Positions 19,966 through 27,764 of a stretch of 64,000 nt of DNA are shown in pieces. Both the position numbers and the translations under genes were made by a program. The stretch is taken from contig NZ_CP030117.1 of the NCBI RefSeq assembly GCF_001039275.2, forward strand, positions 2,790,001 through 2,854,000, in the 5' to 3' direction. The notes below the pieces were generated by a model, which made no database searches, was not told where the DNA came from, and saw only the letters and a program-made list of their open reading frames with translations. The DNA is from Brevibacillus brevis (GTDB lineage: Bacteria > Bacillota > Bacilli > Brevibacillales > Brevibacillaceae). How positions within the stretch are numbered: position 1 is the stretch's first letter; every line of letters begins with the position of its first letter.

Positions 19966-20538
19966 ATGAACTACACCCATTTAGAAACGACAAGGACGCT
20001 GGACAGAAAACGATGGTGGGCACTGTTTGTTTTACTACTCGGAACGTTTATGGTTATCTTGGATTCTTTTATTGTGAATGTTGCCATTCCTACGATCCAG
20101 GAGCAAGCAGCTTCATGCGAGTACAACACAAATACAATTCATTGTGGCATCCTACGTACTGTCTTATGCCGTATTATTGATTGCCGGAGCTCGCTTAGGG
20201 GATTGGCAAGGAAGAAAAAGGATGTTCCTTGTAGGCATGGGGATATTTATTGTGGCTTCGGCGTTGTGTGGGATTTCAATGAGTGGGGGCTTCCTCATTT
20301 TTTCACGCGTAATCCAGGGTATTGGGGCAGCGATATTGATACCTCAGGTGTTGTCGATTATTCAGGTGATTTTTCCGCCTGAGGAGAGAGGAAAGGCTAT
20401 AGGCTTTTATGGCGCTGTTTGGGACAAGGATTCGTTGGGGCCCCGCTGATGGGGACGATTATGTCAGGTGTACCGAAAGAGCACCTAGGTTCAGCCTCTG
20501 GTATTTTAAGCACCTTTATGCAGACAGCCAATCCCTAG
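19966..20538 (+). pseudogene. MFS (EmrB/QacA-type) transporter, frameshifted and internally deleted
   Basis: Pieces of a 14-TM drug:H+ antiporter are readable in three frames. The N-terminus with TM1 (LFVLLLGTFMVILDSFIVNV) runs to about 20105. A +1 shift near there leads into TM2-TM5 (IQFIVASYVLSYAVLLIAGA, then GDWQGRKRM and FPPEERGKAIGFYGAV). At about 20417 the sequence jumps into a segment typical of the C-terminal half (GQGFVGAPLMGTIM and VPKEHLGSASGILSTFMQTAN), then stops at 20536-20538. Roughly 200 residues are missing inside, along with the last TM helices. It cannot make a working transporter. Confidence 0.85.
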
Positions 20539-20556
20539 AGGGTTGGCTGTTTGTTA
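20525..20556 (+). terminator. Hairpin at the end of the MFS remnant
   Basis: AGCCAATCCC pairs with AGGGTTGGCT (two imperfect positions) around a short loop, followed by GTTTGTT. It probably was the terminator of the original transporter gene and now overlaps the truncated end. Confidence 0.4.
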
Positions 20557-20783
20557 TGGAGGAGCCTCTCTTCTACGATTTCAACTCGTCAAGAAAGCTT
20601 CTTGCGCTGACCACTGAAGGTGTGCAGGCTTGTGAGGCTGAACTTTGGCTTGCATCTATGCTGCATGTGCGGCAGGATGGAAGTAGTTGGTTGGAAGGAA
20701 ATGTAGCTGTGCAGCATTCACAGGAAATAATGGACGGCATAAAACCGTATTTGGCAGAACGGATACACATTTACTTGCAATGA
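20556..20783 (+). CDS. Hypothetical protein, possibly truncated
   Basis: A possible 75-residue protein beginning MEEPLFYDFN and ending AERIHIYLQ; I do not recognise its family. The frame extends upstream into the MFS remnant, where the translation makes no sense, so either the ATG at 20556 is the start or the 5' end was lost with the transporter. No clear ribosome binding site precedes that ATG. Its stop lies 10 bases before the next gene, so the two may form a pair. Confidence 0.4.
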   Translation: MEEPLFYDFNSSRKLLALTTEGVQACEAELWLASMLHVRQDGSSWLEGNVAVQHSQEIMDGIKPYLAERIHIYLQ

Positions 20784-20793
20784 GGAGGTAGCT

Positions 20794-21129
20794 ATGGCAT
20801 TACCCAAAAAAGGAACGCGGGGGATAACGGTAGGAGAGCAGCGATATCGGTGGGTCATTAGTCCAGCAGCGAAGGGTCTGCTCGCATTGACGATCCAGCA
20901 CAATGAAGGGATAGGTCAATTGATTCGCGTGTATGTAAAATCAGATGTGAATGACTTTTGGGCGGAGTTTCCACTTGTGCAGCATTTGGATATGAGAGTG
21001 ATAAAGCCAGCTGACGTTGCGGCCATCATTGAAGAGGCGATCAAGCTGGGATGGCAGCCTGACAAAAAGGGGACGCCTTTGAGCTTTGACTTCATCGGTA
21101 GTACGCTCGTCCAAAAAGGGGATACATAG
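20794..21129 (+). CDS. Conserved hypothetical protein (MALPKKGTR type)
   Basis: A 111-residue protein starting MALPKKGTRGITVGEQRYRW, an N-terminus I associate with small uncharacterised proteins scattered across bacteria. It has no signal peptide, TM helix or catalytic motif; beta strands followed by a helix (DVAAIIEEAIKLGW) are suggested. AGGAGG lies 8 bases before the ATG, so it is very likely translated. Its neighbours are also unknown small proteins and give no functional clue. Confidence 0.7.
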   Translation: MALPKKGTRGITVGEQRYRWVISPAAKGLLALTIQHNEGIGQLIRVYVKSDVNDFWAEFPLVQHLDMRVIKPADVAAIIEEAIKLGWQPDKKGTPLSFDFIGSTLVQKGDT

Positions 21130-21177
21130 GAATACCGGAACGGAAATTGTCTAGATAAGCAGAGGAGAAGAAGTCGG

Positions 21178-21888
21178 ATGGAATGGGTAAATGTCAGTAA
21201 GACAAAGGATCTAGAGATCGTGCGAGCAGCAGTGGATCAATTAGATATTAACGAACGGGATCAACGCGGGCGAACACCGTTGATGCTTTTTATCACAAAT
21301 CGAATGCCGCCAGAAGCGATTCAGATGCTTTTGGATAAAGGCGCAGAGCTGGAGGCGGAAGACAAGCTGGGCGATACAGCGTTGAAAAAAGCCGTCAAAT
21401 TCAAGCAGGTCGAAGCCGTAAAACGACTGCTACAACAGGGAGCCGAGCTTGACTCTCAGCATGGCATTTTGGCCACTGCCTGGAATGCGGCCAGGAACGA
21501 CAAAGCGATTGCAGACCTGCTGCTCGAAACGAAAGGCGCAGTACGTTTAACACTGTCTACTGAGGAAGAGGAAACGGTAGACGATATTTTATATGAGGAA
21601 TCTGAGCAGAAGCGGTGCCAAAAAATAAAACTGCTTGATTCATCTGTCCTCCTTCATGCTGTAGTGAATGGCTACAACTGGGATAACGGACCGGAGGCGA
21701 TGATTGCGGCCTTTGAGAACCCTGCCTGTGCAACGATCACTCTTTTGGATATGTATGAATGGATGGATGCCGACTATTGGCTGGAAATGGATGAGGAGGA
21801 AATCGCGGAATCGGAGGAACGAAAACGCTGGAGAATGCTCGCCATCCAATTAAAAGAGAAACTGGCAGATGAATGGGATAGGGGTTGA
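21178..21888 (+). CDS. Ankyrin-repeat protein with C-terminal DUF4274 domain
   Basis: A 236-residue protein. Residues about 1-110 form ankyrin repeats (DQRGRTPLMLFI, DKLGDTALKKAVKFKQVEAV and a partial third). Residues about 130-200 match DUF4274, with HAVVNGYNWDNGPEAMIAAF followed by a Met/Asp/Trp-rich segment. The C-terminus is charged and helical. The ATG is preceded by a purine-rich stretch (GAGGAGAAG). Ankyrin-DUF4274 proteins are often found near immunity or toxin genes, but no toxin is apparent here. It is closely followed by a zinc-ribbon-like protein. Confidence 0.72.
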   Translation: MEWVNVSKTKDLEIVRAAVDQLDINERDQRGRTPLMLFITNRMPPEAIQMLLDKGAELEAEDKLGDTALKKAVKFKQVEAVKRLLQQGAELDSQHGILATAWNAARNDKAIADLLLETKGAVRLTLSTEEEETVDDILYEESEQKRCQKIKLLDSSVLLHAVVNGYNWDNGPEAMIAAFENPACATITLLDMYEWMDADYWLEMDEEEIAESEERKRWRMLAIQLKEKLADEWDRG

Positions 21889-21893
21889 TCATC

Positions 21894-22268
21894 ATGTGTC
21901 GATATGGGATGTATGGTCCGTATAAACAAATATACGCCTGTTTCCCTTGCCGAAAAGTGTTCAAGCAAACCTCCAAGTATGAGTTAACGGAGGAAGAGTG
22001 GAATAAGATCAAGCATAGCTGTCCGCAATGTGGGATTGGAATGAAGGATATGGGGCATGATTTCAAGGCTCCAAAGCAAACAGATGTGAAGCAGTGGAAA
22101 AAGGTTGAAATCCTCTATCAGCATGGGTTTACCTATCATTCCTGTGGCTGTGGTGGTCCAGGCTACCGACCAGCCCAATTAAATGAAGTGCACGAATTTC
22201 TCGAAAAGAACAAGCGGTTCAAAACAGAGGGAGAGAAATTGCTGAATAGACTCACTGTAAGAATGTAA
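21894..22268 (+). CDS. Small Cys-rich (zinc-ribbon-like) hypothetical protein
   Basis: A 124-residue protein with paired cysteines, CFPC near residue 16 and CPQC near residue 40, and a later CGCGGPGYRP motif, which together suggest a bound metal ion. I do not recognise a named family. I chose ATG at 21894 because GATAGGGG is about 9 bases upstream; a TTG at 21885 overlaps the previous stop. It ends two bases before the MFS gene, implying co-transcription. Confidence 0.65.
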   Translation: MCRYGMYGPYKQIYACFPCRKVFKQTSKYELTEEEWNKIKHSCPQCGIGMKDMGHDFKAPKQTDVKQWKKVEILYQHGFTYHSCGCGGPGYRPAQLNEVHEFLEKNKRFKTEGEKLLNRLTVRM

Positions 22269-22270
22269 CA

Positions 22271-23488
22271 ATGAGCAGGGGGCGGGGGATCGTGGCAACA
22301 TTCTTTTTGATCATGATTTACTTGTCGTTTATCAGCTTGGGCCTTCCTGATTCGTTACTGGGGGCAGCTTGGCCAGTCATGCAAGAAGAATATGGCGCGG
22401 CATTTGGTGTGGCAGGTGTGATCAACATTGTGATTGCGTCTGGAACAATCGTATCTAGCTTGATGAGCGGTGCATTATTAAAACGTTTGGGGACAGGACA
22501 GATCACGCTGATTAGCTGTTTGATGACGGCGGCAGCCTTGCTCGGATTTTCTTTTGCCCCATCGATTATATGGTTGATGGTATTGGCATTACCTCTGGGA
22601 CTAGGAGCGGGCTCTGTAGATGCAGCACTAAATCATTATGTTGCCACGCATTATCAAGCCCATCATATGAGCTGGCTGCATTGCTTCTGGGGGGTGGGTG
22701 CTACGCTCGGCCCCATTATTATGTCTGGCTTTATGCGAGATCATGATTTATGGCGGAATGGATACTTGACCATTTCGCTCATTCAATTTGCGTTAGTCGT
22801 ACTTCTAGCGATTACACTTCCTTTGTGGAAACGGATGGAGAACATACAGAGACACGCTGTCAAAGAGTCACAGGTTCAGCCGTCTCATGGGCAGGTAGAG
22901 CAACCGTTACGGACAAAGGGCGTCAAGCTGACATTGCTGACCTTTCTCTTCTATTGTGGGGCTGAAGCCTCGGTGGGATTATGGGGGAGTAGCTTTTTGG
23001 TAAATGCGAAAGAGCTACCTGCGGCTGTGGCGGCAGTGTGGGTAGCTATGTATTACGGTGGCATTACGGTTGGGCGATTTATCACGGGCTTTGTTACCTT
23101 CAAAGTGAGCAACCGCGTCCTGATTCGCAGTGGACTTCTCGTATCGTTAGCTGGGGCAGCGCTGTTGATGTTGCCATTACCGACTTTTTGTTCGTTGATC
23201 GGTTTTCTATTACTTGGGTTAGGCTTTGCTCCGATTTATCCCTGTATGCTGCACGATACTCCTGAACGCTTTGGGAAAGAGCAAACGCAAAAGCTGATGG
23301 GCTATCAGATGGCAGTTGCGTACACGGGTGCCACACTACTGCCTCCGTTGCTAGGGTGGCTTGCTGCACAGACGACCGTTTCGATTTTACCGTTTTTTAC
23401 AGCCTTCTACATTGTGTTCATGCTATATGGTTCTGAGAGAGTCAATCGAATCATGAAGCAACGGACTGCCCAGTCAGAAATGATCTAG
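22271..23488 (+). CDS. MFS transporter
   Basis: A 405-residue major facilitator protein with about 12 hydrophobic helices. The N-terminal motif LPDSLLGAAWPVMQEEYG and the AALNHYVATHY and MSWLHCFWGVGATLGP segments resemble the FHS/fucose-type branch of MFS. The central loop (about residues 195-215) is hydrophilic. The ATG follows the previous gene by two bases, with no strong site of its own, so translation is probably coupled. The substrate is unknown. It ends 13 bases from the convergent TetR gene. Confidence 0.82.
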   Translation: MSRGRGIVATFFLIMIYLSFISLGLPDSLLGAAWPVMQEEYGAAFGVAGVINIVIASGTIVSSLMSGALLKRLGTGQITLISCLMTAAALLGFSFAPSIIWLMVLALPLGLGAGSVDAALNHYVATHYQAHHMSWLHCFWGVGATLGPIIMSGFMRDHDLWRNGYLTISLIQFALVVLLAITLPLWKRMENIQRHAVKESQVQPSHGQVEQPLRTKGVKLTLLTFLFYCGAEASVGLWGSSFLVNAKELPAAVAAVWVAMYYGGITVGRFITGFVTFKVSNRVLIRSGLLVSLAGAALLMLPLPTFCSLIGFLLLGLGFAPIYPCMLHDTPERFGKEQTQKLMGYQMAVAYTGATLLPPLLGWLAAQTTVSILPFFTAFYIVFMLYGSERVNRIMKQRTAQSEMI

Positions 23489-23501
23489 CAGGAGGGAATC
23501 G

Positions 23502-24101
23502 CTATTTTGACGATAGCATGTTTTGCAAAGCTTTTCCGTATAAAGACAGGGGTGCCTGGTCGCCGCTAATGTAATAGAAGATGCTCATGCCATTCTCAAG
23601 AGCAAGAATCGTCCATGCCATTTCATCCGCGGATAGAGTAGAGTCACTTTCTTTTGGCATCAATGTTTGTATGGCCTTGGAAAGATGCTGTACCGACTCG
23701 ATGATCATGTTCGACCATCGCTTTCGAACAGACTCTTCACGCATGGCATAAAGCAAAAATTCCAGGTTCAGCATGGTCCACGTGCGATTTTGTTGCTGAA
23801 CGGACATAAAATAGGCGTCCATGGCTTCGATAAAATGCGATAATGATGGCTGGTGATCAATTACATGATGGATATTGGACACATGTAATTGCATCTGACC
23901 TTCCAAAATAGCGAGAAAGAGATCTTCTTTGGACTGAAAATGAGCATAAACAGCTCCTTTGGTAAAACCCGCATGGTCTGCAATTTTATCAACGGAAGCT
24001 CCGTGGAAGCCTAACTGAGCAAAGGTCTCAATGGCTGCGTCAATGAGCAATTGCCGTGTTTCCTGTTTACGCTCTGCCTGGGTTAATCTGCGTCTGTTCA
24101 T
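23502..24101 (-). CDS. TetR/AcrR-family regulator
   Basis: A 199-residue TetR-family repressor on the minus strand. The HTH is clear: IETFAQLGFHGASVDKIADH then AGFTKGAVYAHFQSKEDLFL. The C-terminal domain is the usual helical dimerisation/ligand region. ATG at 24101 is supported by AAGGAGG 7 bases upstream. It is convergent with the MFS transporter and divergent from ctaB. The gap between it and ctaB holds a direct repeat that could be its operator, and the MFS gene is a plausible target. Confidence 0.85.
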   Translation of the reverse strand: MNRRRLTQAERKQETRQLLIDAAIETFAQLGFHGASVDKIADHAGFTKGAVYAHFQSKEDLFLAILEGQMQLHVSNIHHVIDHQPSLSHFIEAMDAYFMSVQQQNRTWTMLNLEFLLYAMREESVRKRWSNMIIESVQHLSKAIQTLMPKESDSTLSADEMAWTILALENGMSIFYYISGDQAPLSLYGKALQNMLSSK

Positions 24102-24130
24102 TCGTCCGCCTCCTTCTCTTGACAATCATA

Positions 24131-24160
24131 CCATATAGAATTAACATTCCATATAGTATT
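24131..24160. promoter_or_regulatory. Direct repeat upstream of the TetR gene
   Basis: CCATATAGAATT and CCATATAGTATT are two copies of a 12-base unit with start points 18 bases apart, in the likely promoter region of the minus-strand TetR gene. They could be half-sites of an autoregulatory operator. Confidence 0.4.
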
Positions 24161-24281
24161 TAAATCCTTAGTGGTATGTAAGATACAAATGGCAGTTTTG
24201 TAGGATTTAACCGTCTACTATGTCATGCTATTTTGGAGTACGATAGATATAGATCATCTAGTAAGAGGGGACAGTGTACGA

Positions 24282-25199
24282 ATGCAGAGGGAAGAAAGCG
24301 TTGCAACGCGGAATCGGCCTATGTCCAATATTTTGGCGCAAACGGTTAAGACGGGGATTATCAAATCGAATCTGATTCCGATGTTTGCCGGATTAACATT
24401 GGCTTTATATACGTATCACTTCAGTCTAATAGATAAGCTGCCAGAAATCTTATTTGCTACAATCGGCTCTATTTTAATCATGGGTGCAGCGGGTGCCTTT
24501 AATAACGTGTATGATCGCGATATCGATTCGATCATGGAGCGGACGAAGAACAGACCTACGGTGACAGGGGATATATCAACGAAGACCGTTTTATGGCTCG
24601 CCTCCTTGATGACGATTTTTGGCTTGGTGGCTCTTGTCTTGGCAACACCGTTGGCTGCTATCATGGGTTTTCTCGGACTGTTTTTTTATGTCGTGCCTTA
24701 TACGATGTGGACAAAAAGAAGGACGGTTTACAATACGGAGGTAGGAAGTATATCTGGCGCAATGCCGCCGCTCATCGGTTGGGCCGCCATTCACCCAGAT
24801 ATCACTCATCCTGCTATCCTTGGTCTCTTTATCATCATGGTCATCTGGCAAATGCCTCACTTTTATGCGATTGCGATTCGCAAGCATGATGAGTACAAGG
24901 CGGCTGGGGTTCCTATGTTGCCCGTCGTCAAAGGTGCAAGACGTACCTACATTCAAACAAATGTTTATTTGGTTATTTTGATTGCGAGCAGTTTTCTATT
25001 TTGGTCATTAAGTGCTGGTCTTACGTTTATGGCCCTGCTCCTGAATATTTTATGGCTGGTTCTGAGTGTTTTTGGATACCGGAAAATGGATTCACAGAAA
25101 TGGTCGAAAACGATGTTTATATATTCACTGATTCATATGACGGTGCTGTTCTCGACGGTGATTATTTACTCGCTGATGGGCATTATCTTCAAACTGTAA
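24282..25199 (+). CDS. ctaB: Protoheme IX farnesyltransferase (heme O synthase)
   Basis: A 305-residue UbiA-superfamily integral membrane prenyltransferase that adds a farnesyl group to heme B to give heme O for terminal oxidases. The Asp-rich catalytic motif NNVYDRDIDSIMERTKNRP is intact, as is the second conserved loop KHDEYKAAGVPMLPVVKG. About nine TM helices are visible. I chose ATG at 24282 (AGAGGGG about 11 bases upstream), since the longer upstream extension lacks a site. No cytochrome oxidase or ctaA gene is in the window. A terminator follows. Confidence 0.93.
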   Translation: MQREESVATRNRPMSNILAQTVKTGIIKSNLIPMFAGLTLALYTYHFSLIDKLPEILFATIGSILIMGAAGAFNNVYDRDIDSIMERTKNRPTVTGDISTKTVLWLASLMTIFGLVALVLATPLAAIMGFLGLFFYVVPYTMWTKRRTVYNTEVGSISGAMPPLIGWAAIHPDITHPAILGLFIIMVIWQMPHFYAIAIRKHDEYKAAGVPMLPVVKGARRTYIQTNVYLVILIASSFLFWSLSAGLTFMALLLNILWLVLSVFGYRKMDSQKWSKTMFIYSLIHMTVLFSTVIIYSLMGIIFKL

Positions 25200-25213
25200 A
25201 TCAATGATCATCC

Positions 25214-25248
25214 AAGCTGCCTTCACTTTGAGGGCGGCTTCTTTTTTT
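25214..25248 (+). terminator. Rho-independent terminator of ctaB
   Basis: AAGCTGCC pairs with GGCGGCTT (8 bp), followed by CTTTTTTT. Confidence 0.88.
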
Positions 25249-25327
25249 GTCAGGGAACCTTGCGGCATAGCGGGTTTTTCTCATGTTCCACCAAAAATGG
25301 GCGCATGAACTGTGCACGAATACCCAA

Positions 25328-25373
25328 CGTCACTTCATAAATCTAGAGTAGTTCCATGAAGTGGCGGAGGTGA
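25328..25373 (+). promoter_or_regulatory. Leader hairpin abutting the Shine-Dalgarno of the bacteriocin precursor
   Basis: CGTCACTTCAT (25328-25338) pairs with ATGAAGTGGCG (25356-25366) over 11 bp with one T-G wobble and a 17-base loop. The right arm runs into the SD GGAGGTGA (25366-25373), which lies 8 bases from the ATG at 25380. It could modulate ribosome access or stabilise the precursor mRNA. I see no strong promoter hexamers upstream. Confidence 0.55.
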
Positions 25374-25379
25374 AAATGA

Positions 25380-25670
25380 ATGGATGAGTTCAAAAAAGAG
25401 CTGAAAAAATTGAAGGCTTCTGAAATAAAAGGAGATCGAATGCAGCGTTGGGACAAAGAAAAAATGAATGACGCGACGCTAGTTCGAAGTAGATGTGGCG
25501 GATGTGGTAGATGCCACAGATGTAGTTGTGGTCGTTGCAGTCGCTGCTCTTGCTTCTGTAGCTGTTCCTGCTCCTGCTCCTGCAGTTGCTCTTGCTCTTG
25601 CAGTTGCTCTTGCAGTTGCAGTTGCTCTTGCTTCTTCCCATGCTTTATCGTGATTAATGACGATTTATAA
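25380..25670 (+). CDS. Heterocycloanthracin/sonorensin-type TOMM bacteriocin precursor
   Basis: A 96-residue precursor peptide. Residues 1-38 are a charged, Lys/Glu-rich leader (MDEFKKELKKLKASEIKG then QRWDKEKMNDATLVRSR). The core begins at Cys39 with spaced cysteines (CGGCGRCHRCSCGRC), runs into twelve consecutive Ser-Cys dipeptides and ends FFPCFIVINDDL. It has 22 Cys in all. Cys and Ser are substrates for azoline/azole formation, and a YcaO cyclodehydratase and SagB dehydrogenase gene follow. The start has a perfect GGAGGTGA site. Ser codons alternate between TCN and AGY. Family placement rests on the Cys-Xaa-Xaa opening repeats and on the neighbours; the product itself is a prediction. 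Confidence 0.88.
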   Translation: MDEFKKELKKLKASEIKGDRMQRWDKEKMNDATLVRSRCGGCGRCHRCSCGRCSRCSCFCSCSCSCSCSCSCSCSCSCSCSCSCFFPCFIVINDDL

Positions 25671-25686
25671 TCCATACGTAAATGAA

Positions 25687-25727
25687 GTCCCTGCCCCAAA
25701 TTGTGTTTTGGCAGGGGCTTTGTTTTT
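25687..25727 (+). terminator. Terminator/attenuator between precursor and maturation genes
   Basis: CCCTGCC and an adjoining AAA pair with TTT and GGCAGGG, extended outward by AAG/CTT, and are followed by TTTGTTTTT. It would make the precursor transcript more abundant than the enzyme genes, with read-through reaching them. Confidence 0.8.
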
Positions 25728-25820
25728 CCAACTGGAATGTGAGACAAAGAGTGATACATAAAATAGTTGTGACATGTCTTGTCGCCAATTGGTTTATTTC
25801 ACAACGTTAGGGGGAGGAGA

Positions 25821-27764
25821 ATGGATAAGCTGAATCCTTCGATGCGCATAAAAGTGAAGCGGGATACAGTGTATATACCCGACTCAGATGGAAGCGTGTA
25901 TTTTCGCAATAACATCGGGACTTTCCGGATGAAGGGCGACATGATCGATCGGTGGGTAGATCAGCTATTTCCCATGTTTAATGGTGTGCATACGTTGGAG
26001 CAATTGACTGACGATTTGCCGGAAGAATATCAGCAACAAATTTTCCAAGTGGCCGGTACACTTTTAGAAAATGGATTCCTTCAAGATGTGAGCCTGGAGA
26101 AACCACATGAATTATCACCAGAGGTCATGTCGAGGTATGCAGCGCAGATTGAATTTTTGGATCAGTTAGGTGGTTCAGGAGGGTATCGTTTTCAAAAATA
26201 TCGAACGGAAAAAGTATTGGTGATCGGGGCAGGCTCTTTTCTCCTTTCTGCCATCCATGCATTGCTGGAATCGGGATGCGTGCAATTCCATTACGCCCTC
26301 ACGAATGAGACTGCGACCAATCGTGAGCGGCTAGAGGCGATTTTAGAACATTCGCGTAGGAAAGACCCAGAAGTGAAGCTGGATGAACTCAAACCGACGT
26401 CATGGGAGGGTGCCGACTGGTCAGCGATCATCGAGCCATTCACTGGTATTTTGTACACGTCAGCAAACATAAACAAGGGCGAAGTAAGTGTGATCCAGTG
26501 CGCGTGCAGAGAGCGGGAGAAGGTGTTTGTTCCGGCGTTATTTGTCCAGCAAAAAGGAATGGTAGGGCCGCTGATTCATCCACAGTCAGAGGCTTGCATT
26601 GAATCGGCTTGGCGTCGTTTACATCGACAGGCTTTGTGTGCGGACCCCGAGCAACATCCATATTCAATGACCGCAGCAGCCATGCTGGCGAACATCGCTG
26701 TTTTTGAATGGTTTAAATACGTATCAGGTGTCAATGAAGCAGAGGACCCAAACAAAATTTATTTGTTAAATCTGGAGACGTTGGAAGGAAGCTGGCAGTC
26801 CTACATGCCTCACCCAATGCAGAAAGAAGATAGGAGCATGGAGGTATTGGATGAGAAAGAGCTTGAATTACGGATATCCCAAGAGGCAGAACAGAAAGAA
26901 AGTCTATTGTCTCTGTTTCCGTCATGGACCTCCCCTGAGAACGGGATTTTTCACAATTGGGATGAGGGAGAGCTTACGCAGCTACCACTAACACAGTGTA
27001 GGGTGACAGCAGTCGATCCTGTAACAGATGGTCCCGCTGAGCTATTGCCAACAGTTGTATGCGCAGGATATACCCATGACGAGGCGCGTAGAGAAGCAGG
27101 ATTGCTTGGGGCAGAGATGTATGCGGGAAGAATGGTGAACCACCTAAGCGCACAAAATTCAGCTTATCAAGCCGATCTAGAGAGCAATATCGGAATTGGA
27201 GCAGGGGAAACGGCAGCAGAAGGCTTATGTCGGGCGTTACAGCATTGTCTGACACTCACGTATGTGTCAGAAATGAAAGGACGACAACCAACGGCTAGAC
27301 CTGTGCATGTGGACTCGATTGTGGATGAACAGTCTCAGTTTTATGTACGGTCATTCGCTACATTAGGTGAGAAGCTGACGATTGCAAAAGGTCATGAGGT
27401 GTGCGGATTTCCGGTGTATTGGGTGGAAACGCGCACGGGATGGTACGGGAGTATTGGCTTGCAGGAGCGAGAAGCATTGCGAAAAGCGCTGATGTATGCC
27501 TTGCATCAGATTCAAACGCCAACCAATCACGTGTCCAAGTATGTACTGACAGCGCAATCAGTCGGCTTGACGGGTGAAGCCATCGAACTTGCACGCAGTA
27601 GCGTTCAGGAAGAATCGGAAAAAGAGGTCTGGAAACAAGCGGTTGAGATACTGGCGGGTCAAAACCTTTCTCCTCGAGTCATGAATGCCGCGATAGAACC
27701 TTTCCTGGAAGAAGGCCTTGGCGGTGTATTCGCCTTGCTGCTCTCGCGGGAGGTGCTTCAATGA
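25821..27764 (+). CDS. ThiF-like thiazole-containing bacteriocin maturation protein
   Basis: A 647-residue protein matching the putative thiazole-containing bacteriocin maturation family that accompanies heterocycloanthracin precursors. The N-terminal region (about 1-110) looks like a leader-binding winged-helix fold. A ThiF/E1-like Rossmann segment follows (KVLVIGAGSFLLSAIHALLE, about residue 134 on), without the zinc cysteines. The C-terminal ~250 residues (GIGAGETAAEGLCRALQHCL and AKGHEVCGFPVYWVET) resemble a degenerate YcaO fold. GGAGGAGA directly precedes the ATG. The 3' end overlaps the next gene by 4 bases (ATGA). Its exact biochemical role is unproven. Confidence 0.82.
   Translation: MDKLNPSMRIKVKRDTVYIPDSDGSVYFRNNIGTFRMKGDMIDRWVDQLFPMFNGVHTLEQLTDDLPEEYQQQIFQVAGTLLENGFLQDVSLEKPHELSPEVMSRYAAQIEFLDQLGGSGGYRFQKYRTEKVLVIGAGSFLLSAIHALLESGCVQFHYALTNETATNRERLEAILEHSRRKDPEVKLDELKPTSWEGADWSAIIEPFTGILYTSANINKGEVSVIQCACREREKVFVPALFVQQKGMVGPLIHPQSEACIESAWRRLHRQALCADPEQHPYSMTAAAMLANIAVFEWFKYVSGVNEAEDPNKIYLLNLETLEGSWQSYMPHPMQKEDRSMEVLDEKELELRISQEAEQKESLLSLFPSWTSPENGIFHNWDEGELTQLPLTQCRVTAVDPVTDGPAELLPTVVCAGYTHDEARREAGLLGAEMYAGRMVNHLSAQNSAYQADLESNIGIGAGETAAEGLCRALQHCLTLTYVSEMKGRQPTARPVHVDSIVDEQSQFYVRSFATLGEKLTIAKGHEVCGFPVYWVETRTGWYGSIGLQEREALRKALMYALHQIQTPTNHVSKYVLTAQSVGLTGEAIELARSSVQEESEKEVWKQAVEILAGQNLSPRVMNAAIEPFLEEGLGGVFALLLSREVLQ

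Noticed and set aside
25561..25640. Short tandem repeats resembling a CRISPR or microsatellite
   Set aside because: The repeats are Ser-Cys codons within the precursor gene; there are no spacers or cas genes.
25343..25759. Long minus-strand frame rich in Gln/Glu/Leu opposite the bacteriocin precursor
   Set aside because: It is the complement of the Ser-Cys repeat; it has no ribosome binding site and the plus-strand frame has a perfect one plus matching biosynthesis genes.
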